DNA from: Shinella yambaruensis
GTDB lineage: Bacteria; Pseudomonadota; Alphaproteobacteria; Rhizobiales; Rhizobiaceae
Direction: 5' to 3'
Length of the DNA stretch: 64,000 nucleotides
NCBI RefSeq assembly: GCF_022899355.1
Contig: NZ_JALJCK010000004.1
Span: 1 to 64,000 of the forward strand
The notes under the pieces: model-generated
The model's database searches: none
Seen by the model: only the letters and a program-made list of their open reading frames with translations
Told to the model about the DNA's origin: nothing
Position numbers and translations under genes: made by a program
In this document: positions 57,542 through 64,000 of the stretch, one piece after another
Numbering within the stretch: the stretch's first letter is position 1
How the letters are laid out: every line of letters starts with the position of its first letter

Positions 57542-58351
57542 ATGGCCGACACAATCGCAAACATTCTCTCGATCGCGGGCTCCGACCCCTCGGGCGGCGC
57601 CGGCATCCAGGCGGATCTCAAGACGTTTGCCGCGCGCGGCACCTATGGCATGGCGGCGCTGACGGCCCTGACGGCGCAGAACACGCAGGGCGTTTCCGGC
57701 GTGCATCTGGTCCCGCCCGACTTCGTGGCGGCACAGATCGCCGCGGTTTTCGCCGATATCCGGGTGGATGCGGTGAAGATCGGCATGATCGCCTCGGCGG
57801 AGATCGCCGAAGCCGTCGCCACGGCCCTGTCGCCGCATCGCGCGGTTCCCATCGTGCTCGATCCTGTCATGGTCGCCAAGGGCGGGGCCTCGCTCCTGGC
57901 GCAGGAGGCCGTGGCCGCGCTGGTGCGCCAGCTGCTGCCGCGCGCAAGCGTGCTCACGCCGAACCTGCCGGAGGCAGCCGCCCTCCTTTGTGAGGCGGAG
58001 GCCGTGGACCGGGCCGGCATGGAGGACCAGGCAAGGCGGCTGCTCGACCTCGGGCCGACGGCGGTGCTGCTGAAGGGCGGGCACCTGCCGGGCAGCGAGA
58101 GCCCCGACGTGCTCGCGACGCCCGATCGGCTGCACTGGTTCGAGGGCGTGCGCGTGCTGACGCGCAACACGCATGGCACCGGCTGCTCGCTGTCGAGCGC
58201 GATCGCCGCCGAGCTCGGCAAGGGACAGGCGCTCGTCGATGCCGTGGCGGCGGCCAAGCGCTTCATCGCCGGTGCCGTGCGCCTGTCGGATGCGTTGACC
58301 GTCGGCTCCGGCCACGGTCCGCTGCATCATTTCCACCTGTCCGGCAACTGA
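57542..58351 (+). CDS. thiD: Hydroxymethylpyrimidine (phosphate) kinase
   Basis: A 269-residue ribokinase-fold enzyme phosphorylating HMP and HMP-P for thiamine synthesis. ILSIAGSDPSGGAGIQADLK opens the protein and the anion hole with catalytic Asp is NTHGTGCSLSSAIAA near residue 210. The start is fixed by AAGGAGG. A TPP riboswitch lies upstream. No other thi gene follows. Confidence 0.95.
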   Translation: MADTIANILSIAGSDPSGGAGIQADLKTFAARGTYGMAALTALTAQNTQGVSGVHLVPPDFVAAQIAAVFADIRVDAVKIGMIASAEIAEAVATALSPHRAVPIVLDPVMVAKGGASLLAQEAVAALVRQLLPRASVLTPNLPEAAALLCEAEAVDRAGMEDQARRLLDLGPTAVLLKGGHLPGSESPDVLATPDRLHWFEGVRVLTRNTHGTGCSLSSAIAAELGKGQALVDAVAAAKRFIAGAVRLSDALTVGSGHGPLHHFHLSGN

Positions 58352-58355
58352 TCGG

Positions 58356-58973
58356 TCAGCGGTCGGACAGCGCGAGCCGGAGGCCCATCAGGCCGAGGGC
58401 GGCGGCGAAGCTGCGCTGCATCCAGACAATGACCGCCGGCCGGCTCAGCACCTGTCGGCGCAGGCCGGCGGCAAGCGCCCCATAGCCGACGAAGACGAGG
58501 AAGGTGAGGGCCATGAAGACGCCGCCGAGGAAAAGCATCTGGCCCGTGGCATCGCCGAAGGCGCTCGCCGGAATGAACTGCGGCAGGAAGGCGAGGAAGA
58601 ACAGCGAGAGCTTCGGGTTGAAGATGTTGGTGAGGATGCCCTTGCGCACGATCCTCAGCGCACTGCCGGCCGGTGCCTGCTCAGGCCCGACATCGAGCGC
58701 ATTGCTGTCCTTCAGCAGGCTCCAGGCGATGAACAGGAGATAGACGACGCCGATATAGCGCAGCACCTCGAAGGCGAGCGCGCTGGCATGCAGCACGGCG
58801 GCAAGGCCGACCACGCTGGCGAGGATATGCGGAACGATGCCGAGCGTGCAGCCGAGGGCGGCCAGGACGGCGGCGCGGAACCCGCCGCTGATGCCGAGCG
58901 CCAGCGTATAGATCACGCCGGTGCCCGGCAGAAGGATGACGACGAGCGAGGTGATGAGGAATTCGGAAGTCAT
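58356..58973 (-). CDS. LysE/RhtB-family exporter
   Basis: A 205-residue protein with about six helices. The N-terminal LPGTGVIYTLALGISGGFRA is the family entry and NPKLSLFFLAFLPQFI the second motif. It follows an AraC gene (84-bp gap) that probably controls it. Two ATGs (58985 and 58973) are close together, neither with a strong ribosome-binding site. Substrate not known. Confidence 0.85.
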   Translation of the reverse strand: MTSEFLITSLVVILLPGTGVIYTLALGISGGFRAAVLAALGCTLGIVPHILASVVGLAAVLHASALAFEVLRYIGVVYLLFIAWSLLKDSNALDVGPEQAPAGSALRIVRKGILTNIFNPKLSLFFLAFLPQFIPASAFGDATGQMLFLGGVFMALTFLVFVGYGALAAGLRRQVLSRPAVIVWMQRSFAAALGLMGLRLALSDR

Positions 58974-59057
58974 GTCTGGTTCCATGCGGGTTGAAAGGCG
59001 GCAGGGAACACCGGATGGGCGCCGGGGTCTTGAATGAAATTGCGGGGTGCGGGCCGC

Positions 59058-59852
59058 TCAGGCGCGCGCGGCGAGATAGGCGCCGGGCGTATAGCCGTAA
59101 CGGCGGGTGAAATTGCGCGTCATGTGGCTCTGGTCGGCGAAGCCGGCTTCGATGGCGGCCTCGGCAAGCGGGGTGCCGGCCGCGATCAGCCGGCGGGCGA
59201 GCTCGGTGCGGCGCTGGAGCAGGTAGGCATGCGGCGTCAGGCCGGTGAGCCGGGCGAAATCGCGCACCAGCCGGAAGCGGCCGACGCCACAATCGCCGGC
59301 AAGGTCCTCCAGCGTCGCGGCCGAAGCGGGGTCGCTGTCGAGCCGGTCGCGGGCACGACCTATGGCCGCCAGACCATCCTGCCGGGGTGCCTCTTCGCGC
59401 AGCACGGCGGCGAGCAGCAGGAGAAGCTGTTCCTCGCGGCCGAGCGCATCGGCGCCGGCGTCAAGAAGCAGGGCGAGCAGCCGGGAAACCAGGCCTGCGA
59501 TGCGCCCGTCGTCCAGCACCGGCGCGTAGAATTCCTCGCGCGGGCGCCCTTCGAAAATATCGTCCGCCGCTGCGCGGACGAGCGCCGGTTCCAGATAGAG
59601 CATGCGCCAGGCGCGCGGTGCGTCGCCGAGCGGCGCGCCGTCATGCACCTCGCCGGGGTTGACGGTGATCGTGTTGCCGGCCGCCGCCTCCACCAGACCA
59701 CGCCCGCTCGCCGATTTCTGCGCGCCGCGCTCGATGAGGCCGATGCCGTAGGTCTCGTGGGTGTGACGCGCGAAGGTATGCCGGCTGTCGGCGAAGACCG
59801 CCTCGATGCCCTCCACGCCCGTTCGCACGATCCGGAAGCGCCCTGCCGCCAT
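59058..59852 (-). CDS. AraC-family regulator with cupin sensing domain
   Basis: A 264-residue protein. The N-terminal AraC cupin (FARHTHETYGIGLIERGAQK, VNPGEVHDGAP) is followed by the double HTH from about residue 165 (AAIEAGFADQSHMTRNFTRR). This type often controls a neighbouring LysE exporter, present here at 58356. It starts three bases after the GFA gene. Confidence 0.88.
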   Translation of the reverse strand: MAAGRFRIVRTGVEGIEAVFADSRHTFARHTHETYGIGLIERGAQKSASGRGLVEAAAGNTITVNPGEVHDGAPLGDAPRAWRMLYLEPALVRAAADDIFEGRPREEFYAPVLDDGRIAGLVSRLLALLLDAGADALGREEQLLLLLAAVLREEAPRQDGLAAIGRARDRLDSDPASAATLEDLAGDCGVGRFRLVRDFARLTGLTPHAYLLQRRTELARRLIAAGTPLAEAAIEAGFADQSHMTRNFTRRYGYTPGAYLAARA

Positions 59853-59855
59853 GGC

Positions 59856-60260
59856 TCAATCCCTCGCGGCGCCGGGAAGCGCCGCCGTCTCGCCGAACCA
59901 GTCGAGGGCCGAGCGGCACCAGATCTGGCGCGTCGGTTTCAGCGCCGCACGCTGGTTGATGCTGCCCCAGCGGATGCCCCAGGTCGCGGCGTCCTCGCCG
60001 GTGCCTGTCGTGAACAGCGGCGCGCCGCATTCGGGACAGAAATATTGCAGGCGCTTGCGGCCGTTCCCGGCGGTCTTCGTGTAGAGTTTCGGTGGATTGC
60101 CGGTGAGGTGCAGGGCGTCCTTCGGAATGCTCGCGGTGACGCGATAGGGCGAGCCGGTCAGCCGCTGGCAATCCGTGCAATGACAGATGGAGACCGCCTC
60201 CGGGTCGATCTCGGCCTCGTAGGTCACGAAGCCGCAATGGCATTGGCCGTCGATCCGCAT
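59856..60260 (-). CDS. GFA/CENP-V-family zinc protein
   Basis: A 134-residue protein. Zinc-binding cysteines are GQCHCGFVTYE, CHCTDCQRLTGSPYR and YFCPECGAPLF. The family was named for glutathione-dependent formaldehyde activation, but true function is uncertain. The ATG at 60260 has AAGGA upstream; the longer ATG start at 60392 adds unrelated sequence. It leads the GFA-AraC-LysE operon. Confidence 0.85.
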   Translation of the reverse strand: MRIDGQCHCGFVTYEAEIDPEAVSICHCTDCQRLTGSPYRVTASIPKDALHLTGNPPKLYTKTAGNGRKRLQYFCPECGAPLFTTGTGEDAATWGIRWGSINQRAALKPTRQIWCRSALDWFGETAALPGAARD

Positions 60261-60639
60261 GGTCCATCCTTCCGCCGCGGGACAGGGTGGAAGGATAGGG
60301 TTTCGCGACCGCGCGTCAATGCGCCGGCGTGATGAAGGTGCCGTTCTGCAGTCCCCGCATCGCCTGTTGCACCTCGCGCGCGTGTTCATCACGATCGGAC
60401 CATGCCCCGTCCATTGTTCACGAAATCCGGCACCCGGAAAACGAACCGTTCACAAAACGCGTGTTCCCCCGGAAACCGCGCCTTTTGCCGCCGTCATCAT
60501 AATGACACGCATGGTTTCGGCCCGTTTACATTCGTTAACGCATTTTTACCCATTTGCGTTGAAAATCCGGGCAGTGCCATGGTTAATGCGTCGGGTCCAC
60601 CACCGGTTCGTGCCGGTCTTCGAAAGCGAGAATAGCGTC
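60261..60639. other. Intergenic region, no gene seen
   Basis: This 380-bp gap between the divergent GFA and glutamine-amidotransferase genes contains a lower-GC part near 60500-60590 with TTTACATTCGTTAACG-like sequence that may be a promoter. Reading frames through it have no clear start or family. Confidence 0.4.
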
Positions 60640-61461
60640 ATGTGCCGTTGGGCAGCCTATCGTGGAGAGCCGCTCTTCCTTGAGGAACTGGTGTCCTCGC
60701 CCGCCCATTCGCTGATCGAGCAATCCCATTGCGCCACCCGTGCCAAGACGGCGACCAATGGCGACGGTTTCGGCATCGCCTGGTATGGCGAGCGCCCGGA
60801 GCCCGGCCGCTACCGCGATATCCTGCCCGCCTGGTCGGATTGCAACCTCAGAAGCATCGCCAGGCAGGTGCGCTCGCCGCTCTTCCTTGCCCATGTGCGC
60901 GCCGCGACGGGCGGCGGCACGCGGCGCGACAATTGCCATCCCTTCGTCCACGGCATCTGGTCCTTCATGCACAATGGCCAGATCGCCGATTTCGAGCATC
61001 TGCGCCGGCCGCTCGAAACCATGCTGGACAACGATCTCTACACGGCCCGCACCGGCTCGACGGATTCCGAGCTGCTGTTCCTGCTCGCCCTGCAGTTCGG
61101 CCTTGCCCGCGATCCGCTCGGCGCCATGGCCGAGACGATCGCCTTCGTCGAGCGGCTCGCCGCCCATCTGGAGCGCCGCGTTCTCGTGCGCTTCACCGCC
61201 GCCTTCACGGATGGCGACCAGCTCTATGCGGTGCGCTATGCGACGGACTATGCCGCGCCGACGCTCTATGCCGCGCCGATGGGCGCGACGGGCGGCTACT
61301 GCCTGGTCTCCGAGCCGCTGAACGACGATACGGAAGCCTGGGTGGAAATCCCCGACGGCAGCGCCGTCGTGCTCGGCGAAAACGGCGTCGACGTGCGCAT
61401 CTTCTCTCCCGCCGGCCGGCCGGCGCAGGCGATGGAGAGGCGCCTCGCCCTCGTCAGGTAA
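60640..61461 (+). CDS. Class II glutamine amidotransferase (YafJ-like)
   Basis: A 273-residue N-terminal-nucleophile hydrolase. The start MCRWAAYRGEPLFLEEL places the catalytic Cys at position 2, as required, which fixes the start. NGDGFGIAWYG and HPFVHGIWSFMHNGQI complete the glutamine site. There is no synthase domain, so acceptor and pathway are unknown. The 3' end overlaps coaBC by eight bases, convergently. Confidence 0.85.
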   Translation: MCRWAAYRGEPLFLEELVSSPAHSLIEQSHCATRAKTATNGDGFGIAWYGERPEPGRYRDILPAWSDCNLRSIARQVRSPLFLAHVRAATGGGTRRDNCHPFVHGIWSFMHNGQIADFEHLRRPLETMLDNDLYTARTGSTDSELLFLLALQFGLARDPLGAMAETIAFVERLAAHLERRVLVRFTAAFTDGDQLYAVRYATDYAAPTLYAAPMGATGGYCLVSEPLNDDTEAWVEIPDGSAVVLGENGVDVRIFSPAGRPAQAMERRLALVR

Positions 61462-62659
61462 GTCGTTCGGCGATCCAGCCGGCAAGGCGGCCGGCGACAT
61501 CGTCCTTCGAAAGATCCGGCCATTGCTCGACGCCGCCGGCGGTGATCAGCTTCACGCTGTTGCGCGTGCCGCCCATGATGCCCGTTTCCGGCGAGACGTC
61601 GTTGGCGACGATGAGGTCGGCACCCTTCTTCTGCAGCTTCACGCGGCCGTTGCTCTCGACATCCTGCGTCTCGGCGGCAAAGCCGACGACGACCTTCGGG
61701 CGCTTGGCATGGTGGCCGACGGTCTTCAGGATATCGGGGTTCTCGGCGAGCATCAGCGGCGGCGGACCTTCGCCCGGCTGCTTCTTGATCTTCTCCGTGT
61801 TCGGCGTCGCCACGCGCCAGTCGGCGACGGCCGCGACCATGACGGCGATATCCGCCGGCAGCGCGGCGAGCACCGCCTGCAGCATCTCCTCCGCCCGCTC
61901 GACCTTCACCACCGTGACGCCCGGCGGATCGCCGAGCGTGACGGGGCCGGACACCAGCGTCACCTCGGCCCCGAGCCGGGCGAGTGCGGCGGCGATGGCA
62001 TGGCCCTGCCGGCCCGAGGAACGGTTGGCGATGTAGCGCACGGGGTCGATCGGCTCATGGGTCGGGCCGGAAGTGACGACGGCCTTGCGGCCGGCCAGCG
62101 GCCTCGCCCCGCCGTCGAGCAGGCCTTCCACCGCTGCGACGATCTCGAGCGGTTCGGCCATGCGGCCAAGGCCGGCCTCGCCGCCTTCCGCCATCTCGCC
62201 GGCATTGGGGCCGATGAAGGCGAGCCCGTCCCCCCGCAGCGTGGCGACATTGCGCCGTGTCGCCGGATGCGCCCACATCTTCGGGTTCATGGCCGGGGCG
62301 AGCAGCACCGGCCGGTCGGTGGCGAGCAGCACCGTGGAGGCGAGGTCGTCGGCGAGGCCATTCGCCATCTTCGCCATCAGGTCGGCCGTGGCGGGGGCGA
62401 CGACGACGAGGTCGCAATCACGCGCCAGCCGGATATGCCCGACATCCTGCTCGTCCTCGCGGGAAAACAGGTCGGTATAGACATGGCCGGCCGAAAGCGC
62501 GCCGACGGCAAGCGGCGTGACGAACTGCTGCGCGCCCGCCGTCATGACCGGGCGAACCTCCGCGCCGCGCTCGCGCAGCCGGCGGATGAGGTCGAGGCTC
62601 TTGTAGGCGGCGATGCCGCCGGACATGACGAGGAGGATGCGTTTTCCAGCAAGCGGCAT
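61454..62659 (-). CDS. coaBC: Bifunctional phosphopantothenoylcysteine decarboxylase/synthetase
   Basis: A 401-residue fusion. The flavin-dependent CoaC half starts GKRILLVMSGGIAAYKSLDL and has the catalytic PAMNPKMWAHPA near residue 125. The CoaB half begins near residue 190 (VVTSGPTHEPIDPVRYIANR) and has LIVANDVS near the end. It gives 4'-phosphopantetheine for coenzyme A. The ATG at 62659 is used; a longer frame would run through dispersed repeats. Confidence 0.93.
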   Translation of the reverse strand: MPLAGKRILLVMSGGIAAYKSLDLIRRLRERGAEVRPVMTAGAQQFVTPLAVGALSAGHVYTDLFSREDEQDVGHIRLARDCDLVVVAPATADLMAKMANGLADDLASTVLLATDRPVLLAPAMNPKMWAHPATRRNVATLRGDGLAFIGPNAGEMAEGGEAGLGRMAEPLEIVAAVEGLLDGGARPLAGRKAVVTSGPTHEPIDPVRYIANRSSGRQGHAIAAALARLGAEVTLVSGPVTLGDPPGVTVVKVERAEEMLQAVLAALPADIAVMVAAVADWRVATPNTEKIKKQPGEGPPPLMLAENPDILKTVGHHAKRPKVVVGFAAETQDVESNGRVKLQKKGADLIVANDVSPETGIMGGTRNSVKLITAGGVEQWPDLSKDDVAGRLAGWIAERLT

Positions 62660-62669
62660 GGCGGGTCCT

Positions 62670-62834
62670 AGGCAATTCCAGCAAAAGCGCTGAAGCGGTT
62701 TTGCGCCCGGAACGGCATGAAAACAAGACGCTGGAGCAATTCCAGCAAAAGTGCGCGGCGGTTTTGCGTTTGGAACAGCGAAAAAACAAGGAGATAGAGC
62801 GCTTTCGCGCTTCGAAGACGCGCGGAAAGCGCCC
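62670..62834. repeat. Dispersed palindromic repeat, copies 5 (partial) and 6 (full)
   Basis: 62670-62730 is a partial copy (GGCAATTCCAGCAAAAGCGC..., ending after the A-rich middle), directly followed at 62733-62834 by a full copy (GGAGCAATTCCAGCAAAAGT to GGAAAGCGCCC). They lie upstream of coaBC; 62835-62959 shows no gene. Confidence 0.7.
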
Positions 62835-62959
62835 GGCTCATGACGCGCACGACCAATCCTCGGCACGACGGTCGCCCCGTCCTGTCCCGTTGCGGCGGTA
62901 TTTCCAGGTCCTGGCCCGACGGCGGTTCCCCAAACCGTCCCGTCAGGCCGGCAGGGCGC

Positions 62960-63187
62960 CTAGTGGCAGACCTTCACCTTCTTGATGACGAGTTTGCCGT
63001 AGTAGTCGTATTTCTTGATCTTCTTCCAGACGCACTTCGGCTTGTGGCCGTAGTAGTGCGTGGCAAGTTCGACGGTGCCTGCCGGCCGGATCGTCGCGGC
63101 ATCCGGCATCATGCCGGCAAGCGACGGTGCGGCGGACGCGCCGAAAGACAAGGCGGTAATGGCGATGGAAACAAGGATCTTGCGCAT
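62960..63187 (-). CDS. Small secreted Lys/Tyr-rich protein
   Basis: A 75-residue protein: a signal peptide MRKILVSIAITALSFGASA with cleavage near SLAG, then a basic mature part with two cysteines (HKPKCVWKKIKKYDYYGKLV, ending KVCH). The ATG at 63187 has GAGGGGAG upstream. I do not recognise a family; similar small exported proteins occur in Rhizobiaceae. Confidence 0.7.
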   Translation of the reverse strand: MRKILVSIAITALSFGASAAPSLAGMMPDAATIRPAGTVELATHYYGHKPKCVWKKIKKYDYYGKLVIKKVKVCH

Positions 63188-63320
63188 GGACGGCTCCCCT
63201 CTGGCCCTCTGGAGAATACGGTCTTGCAATGCGAGGCGCCGGTTGTTCCGGCTTTTCTAAAGTAGCACCTTTCCCGTCCTGCGGGAACAGACACGTTGGG
63301 CCAAGTCAGGGTGGTTTGCC

Positions 63321-64000
63321 TCAGGCGCCGTCGTTTGGAATGTTCAGCACATGGCCACAGGCCTTGCAGTGCACGGCATCGGTCTCATGGCGCGAGAGGC
63401 CGCATTGCGGGCAGGGGAAGGTCACCTTGTAGGGCCGCACGATCGCCTGCGCGAGCCGCACGAAGAGCGAGATGCCGATGATCATCGTGACGATGGAGGT
63501 GAGTTTTCCCAGCGTGCCGGGCAGGGTGATGTCGCCGAAACCGGTGGTCGTGACGGTCGCGACGGAGAAGTAGAGCGCGTCGACGAAGCCTTCGAAGCCC
63601 TCCGCGCCGTAAAAGAAGTTGCTGTAGACGAAGCCGGTGACGAGGAAGAGGAAGACGAGGAAGTTCACGCAGGCCTGGATGACCTCTTCCTTGTCGCCAT
63701 GCCCGATGCGGTGCAGCAGCAGCGTCACCAGCTTGCTCTGGCTGATCGCCCAGATCCGCAGGACGCGCAGGAAGGCGAAGTTGTGCAGCTGGTTGGGAAA
63801 GAGCAGCGTGCCGAGCACGACGACGTCCACCCAGGTCATCGGCCGCATCGTCCAGTAGCGCAGGTTCGGCGCGATCAGCGCCCGCGCGCCCAGCTCGAAG
63901 GCGATGACGGCGGCGATGACATAATCGACGATGATATAGGCCGGCCCCTTGCGCAGATACGGGCCCGCGATGAAGAAGCCGAGGATTGCGATATCGACGA
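63321..64000 (-). CDS. Ion transporter/potassium channel (5' end beyond window)
   Basis: The visible 226 codons encode the C-terminal part of a voltage-gated-like channel. The pore loop SVATVTTTGFGDITLPGTLG carries the selectivity filter TTTGFGD, flanked by two helices, and an upstream helix region lies near the window edge. The protein ends with a small zinc-ribbon-like tail (CPQCGLSRHETDAVHCKACG). Selectivity for potassium is suggested by the filter; the N-terminal sensor part is outside the window. Confidence 0.82.
   Translation of the reverse strand, partial: VDIAILGFFIAGPYLRKGPAYIIVDYVIAAVIAFELGARALIAPNLRYWTMRPMTWVDVVVLGTLLFPNQLHNFAFLRVLRIWAISQSKLVTLLLHRIGHGDKEEVIQACVNFLVFLFLVTGFVYSNFFYGAEGFEGFVDALYFSVATVTTTGFGDITLPGTLGKLTSIVTMIIGISLFVRLAQAIVRPYKVTFPCPQCGLSRHETDAVHCKACGHVLNIPNDGA

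Overview
This 64-kb, GC-rich window is chromosomal DNA of an alphaproteobacterium, most likely Rhizobiaceae (Rhizobium/Ensifer/Shinella-like). The evidence is a Sinorhizobium-type phosphatidylethanolamine N-methyltransferase (pmtA), alphaproteobacterial forms of dnaN, rsmI, yraN and gshB, RIME-like palindromic repeats, a Pho-box-like ugp promoter and an Irr-box-like motif before an imelysin gene. No rRNA, tRNA or CRISPR array was seen.

Layout. 1-11.2 kb: an amino-acid-type periplasmic binding protein with a divergent AraC regulator, ArsC-like and YitT proteins, an aminotransferase with a divergent Lrp regulator, an EEP phosphohydrolase facing a cardiolipin-synthase-type PLD, an AstE/AspA-like deacylase, ogt, and an ECF sigma factor/AhpD-like pair. 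11.24-21.87 kb: a genomic island inserted at the 3' end of guaA. It is bounded by a 19-bp direct repeat (18/19 identical). It carries an AbiE toxin-antitoxin pair, a DMT transporter, traC/traD, an oriT-like site, a broken Ti-type traA, an orphan ParA, a broken AlpA-like gene and a tyrosine recombinase with a frameshifted N-terminus. 21.9-25.1 kb: guaA, mtnN, a thioesterase and tspO. 25.1-30.6 kb: a four-gene locus with two imelysins, a di-haem oxidoreductase and a DUF1513 protein. 30.6-41.6 kb: rsmB, an RlpA-like protein, an SDR, queG, a GST, uppP, an NDUFA9-like protein, the pmtA-phosphatase-pyrF-DUF1330 cluster and dnaN. 41.8-49.5 kb: rsmI-yraN, a ugpBAEC transporter operon ending in an EEP hydrolase, and gshB. 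49.8-64 kb: comM, a VOC protein, cysK, two LysE exporters, dut, prfC, a TPP riboswitch with thiD, coaBC, small secreted proteins and an ion channel cut by the window edge.

How the parts fit together. The island looks like a decayed relative of alphaproteobacterial integrative conjugative elements. Its relaxase has two in-frame amber codons and three single-base indels, its DUF2285 (FseA-type) regulator is only a relic, and its integrase and AlpA are damaged, yet the oriT-like site and the att repeats remain. It probably persists as a fixed or trans-mobilizable element with AbiE as a resident module. Outside the island the host genes read intact. The most unusual host features are a 155-bp palindromic element sitting in frame inside the predicted signal-peptide region of an imelysin, and a 150-bp tandem duplication across the cysK/VOC junction that adds 50 residues to the VOC protein.
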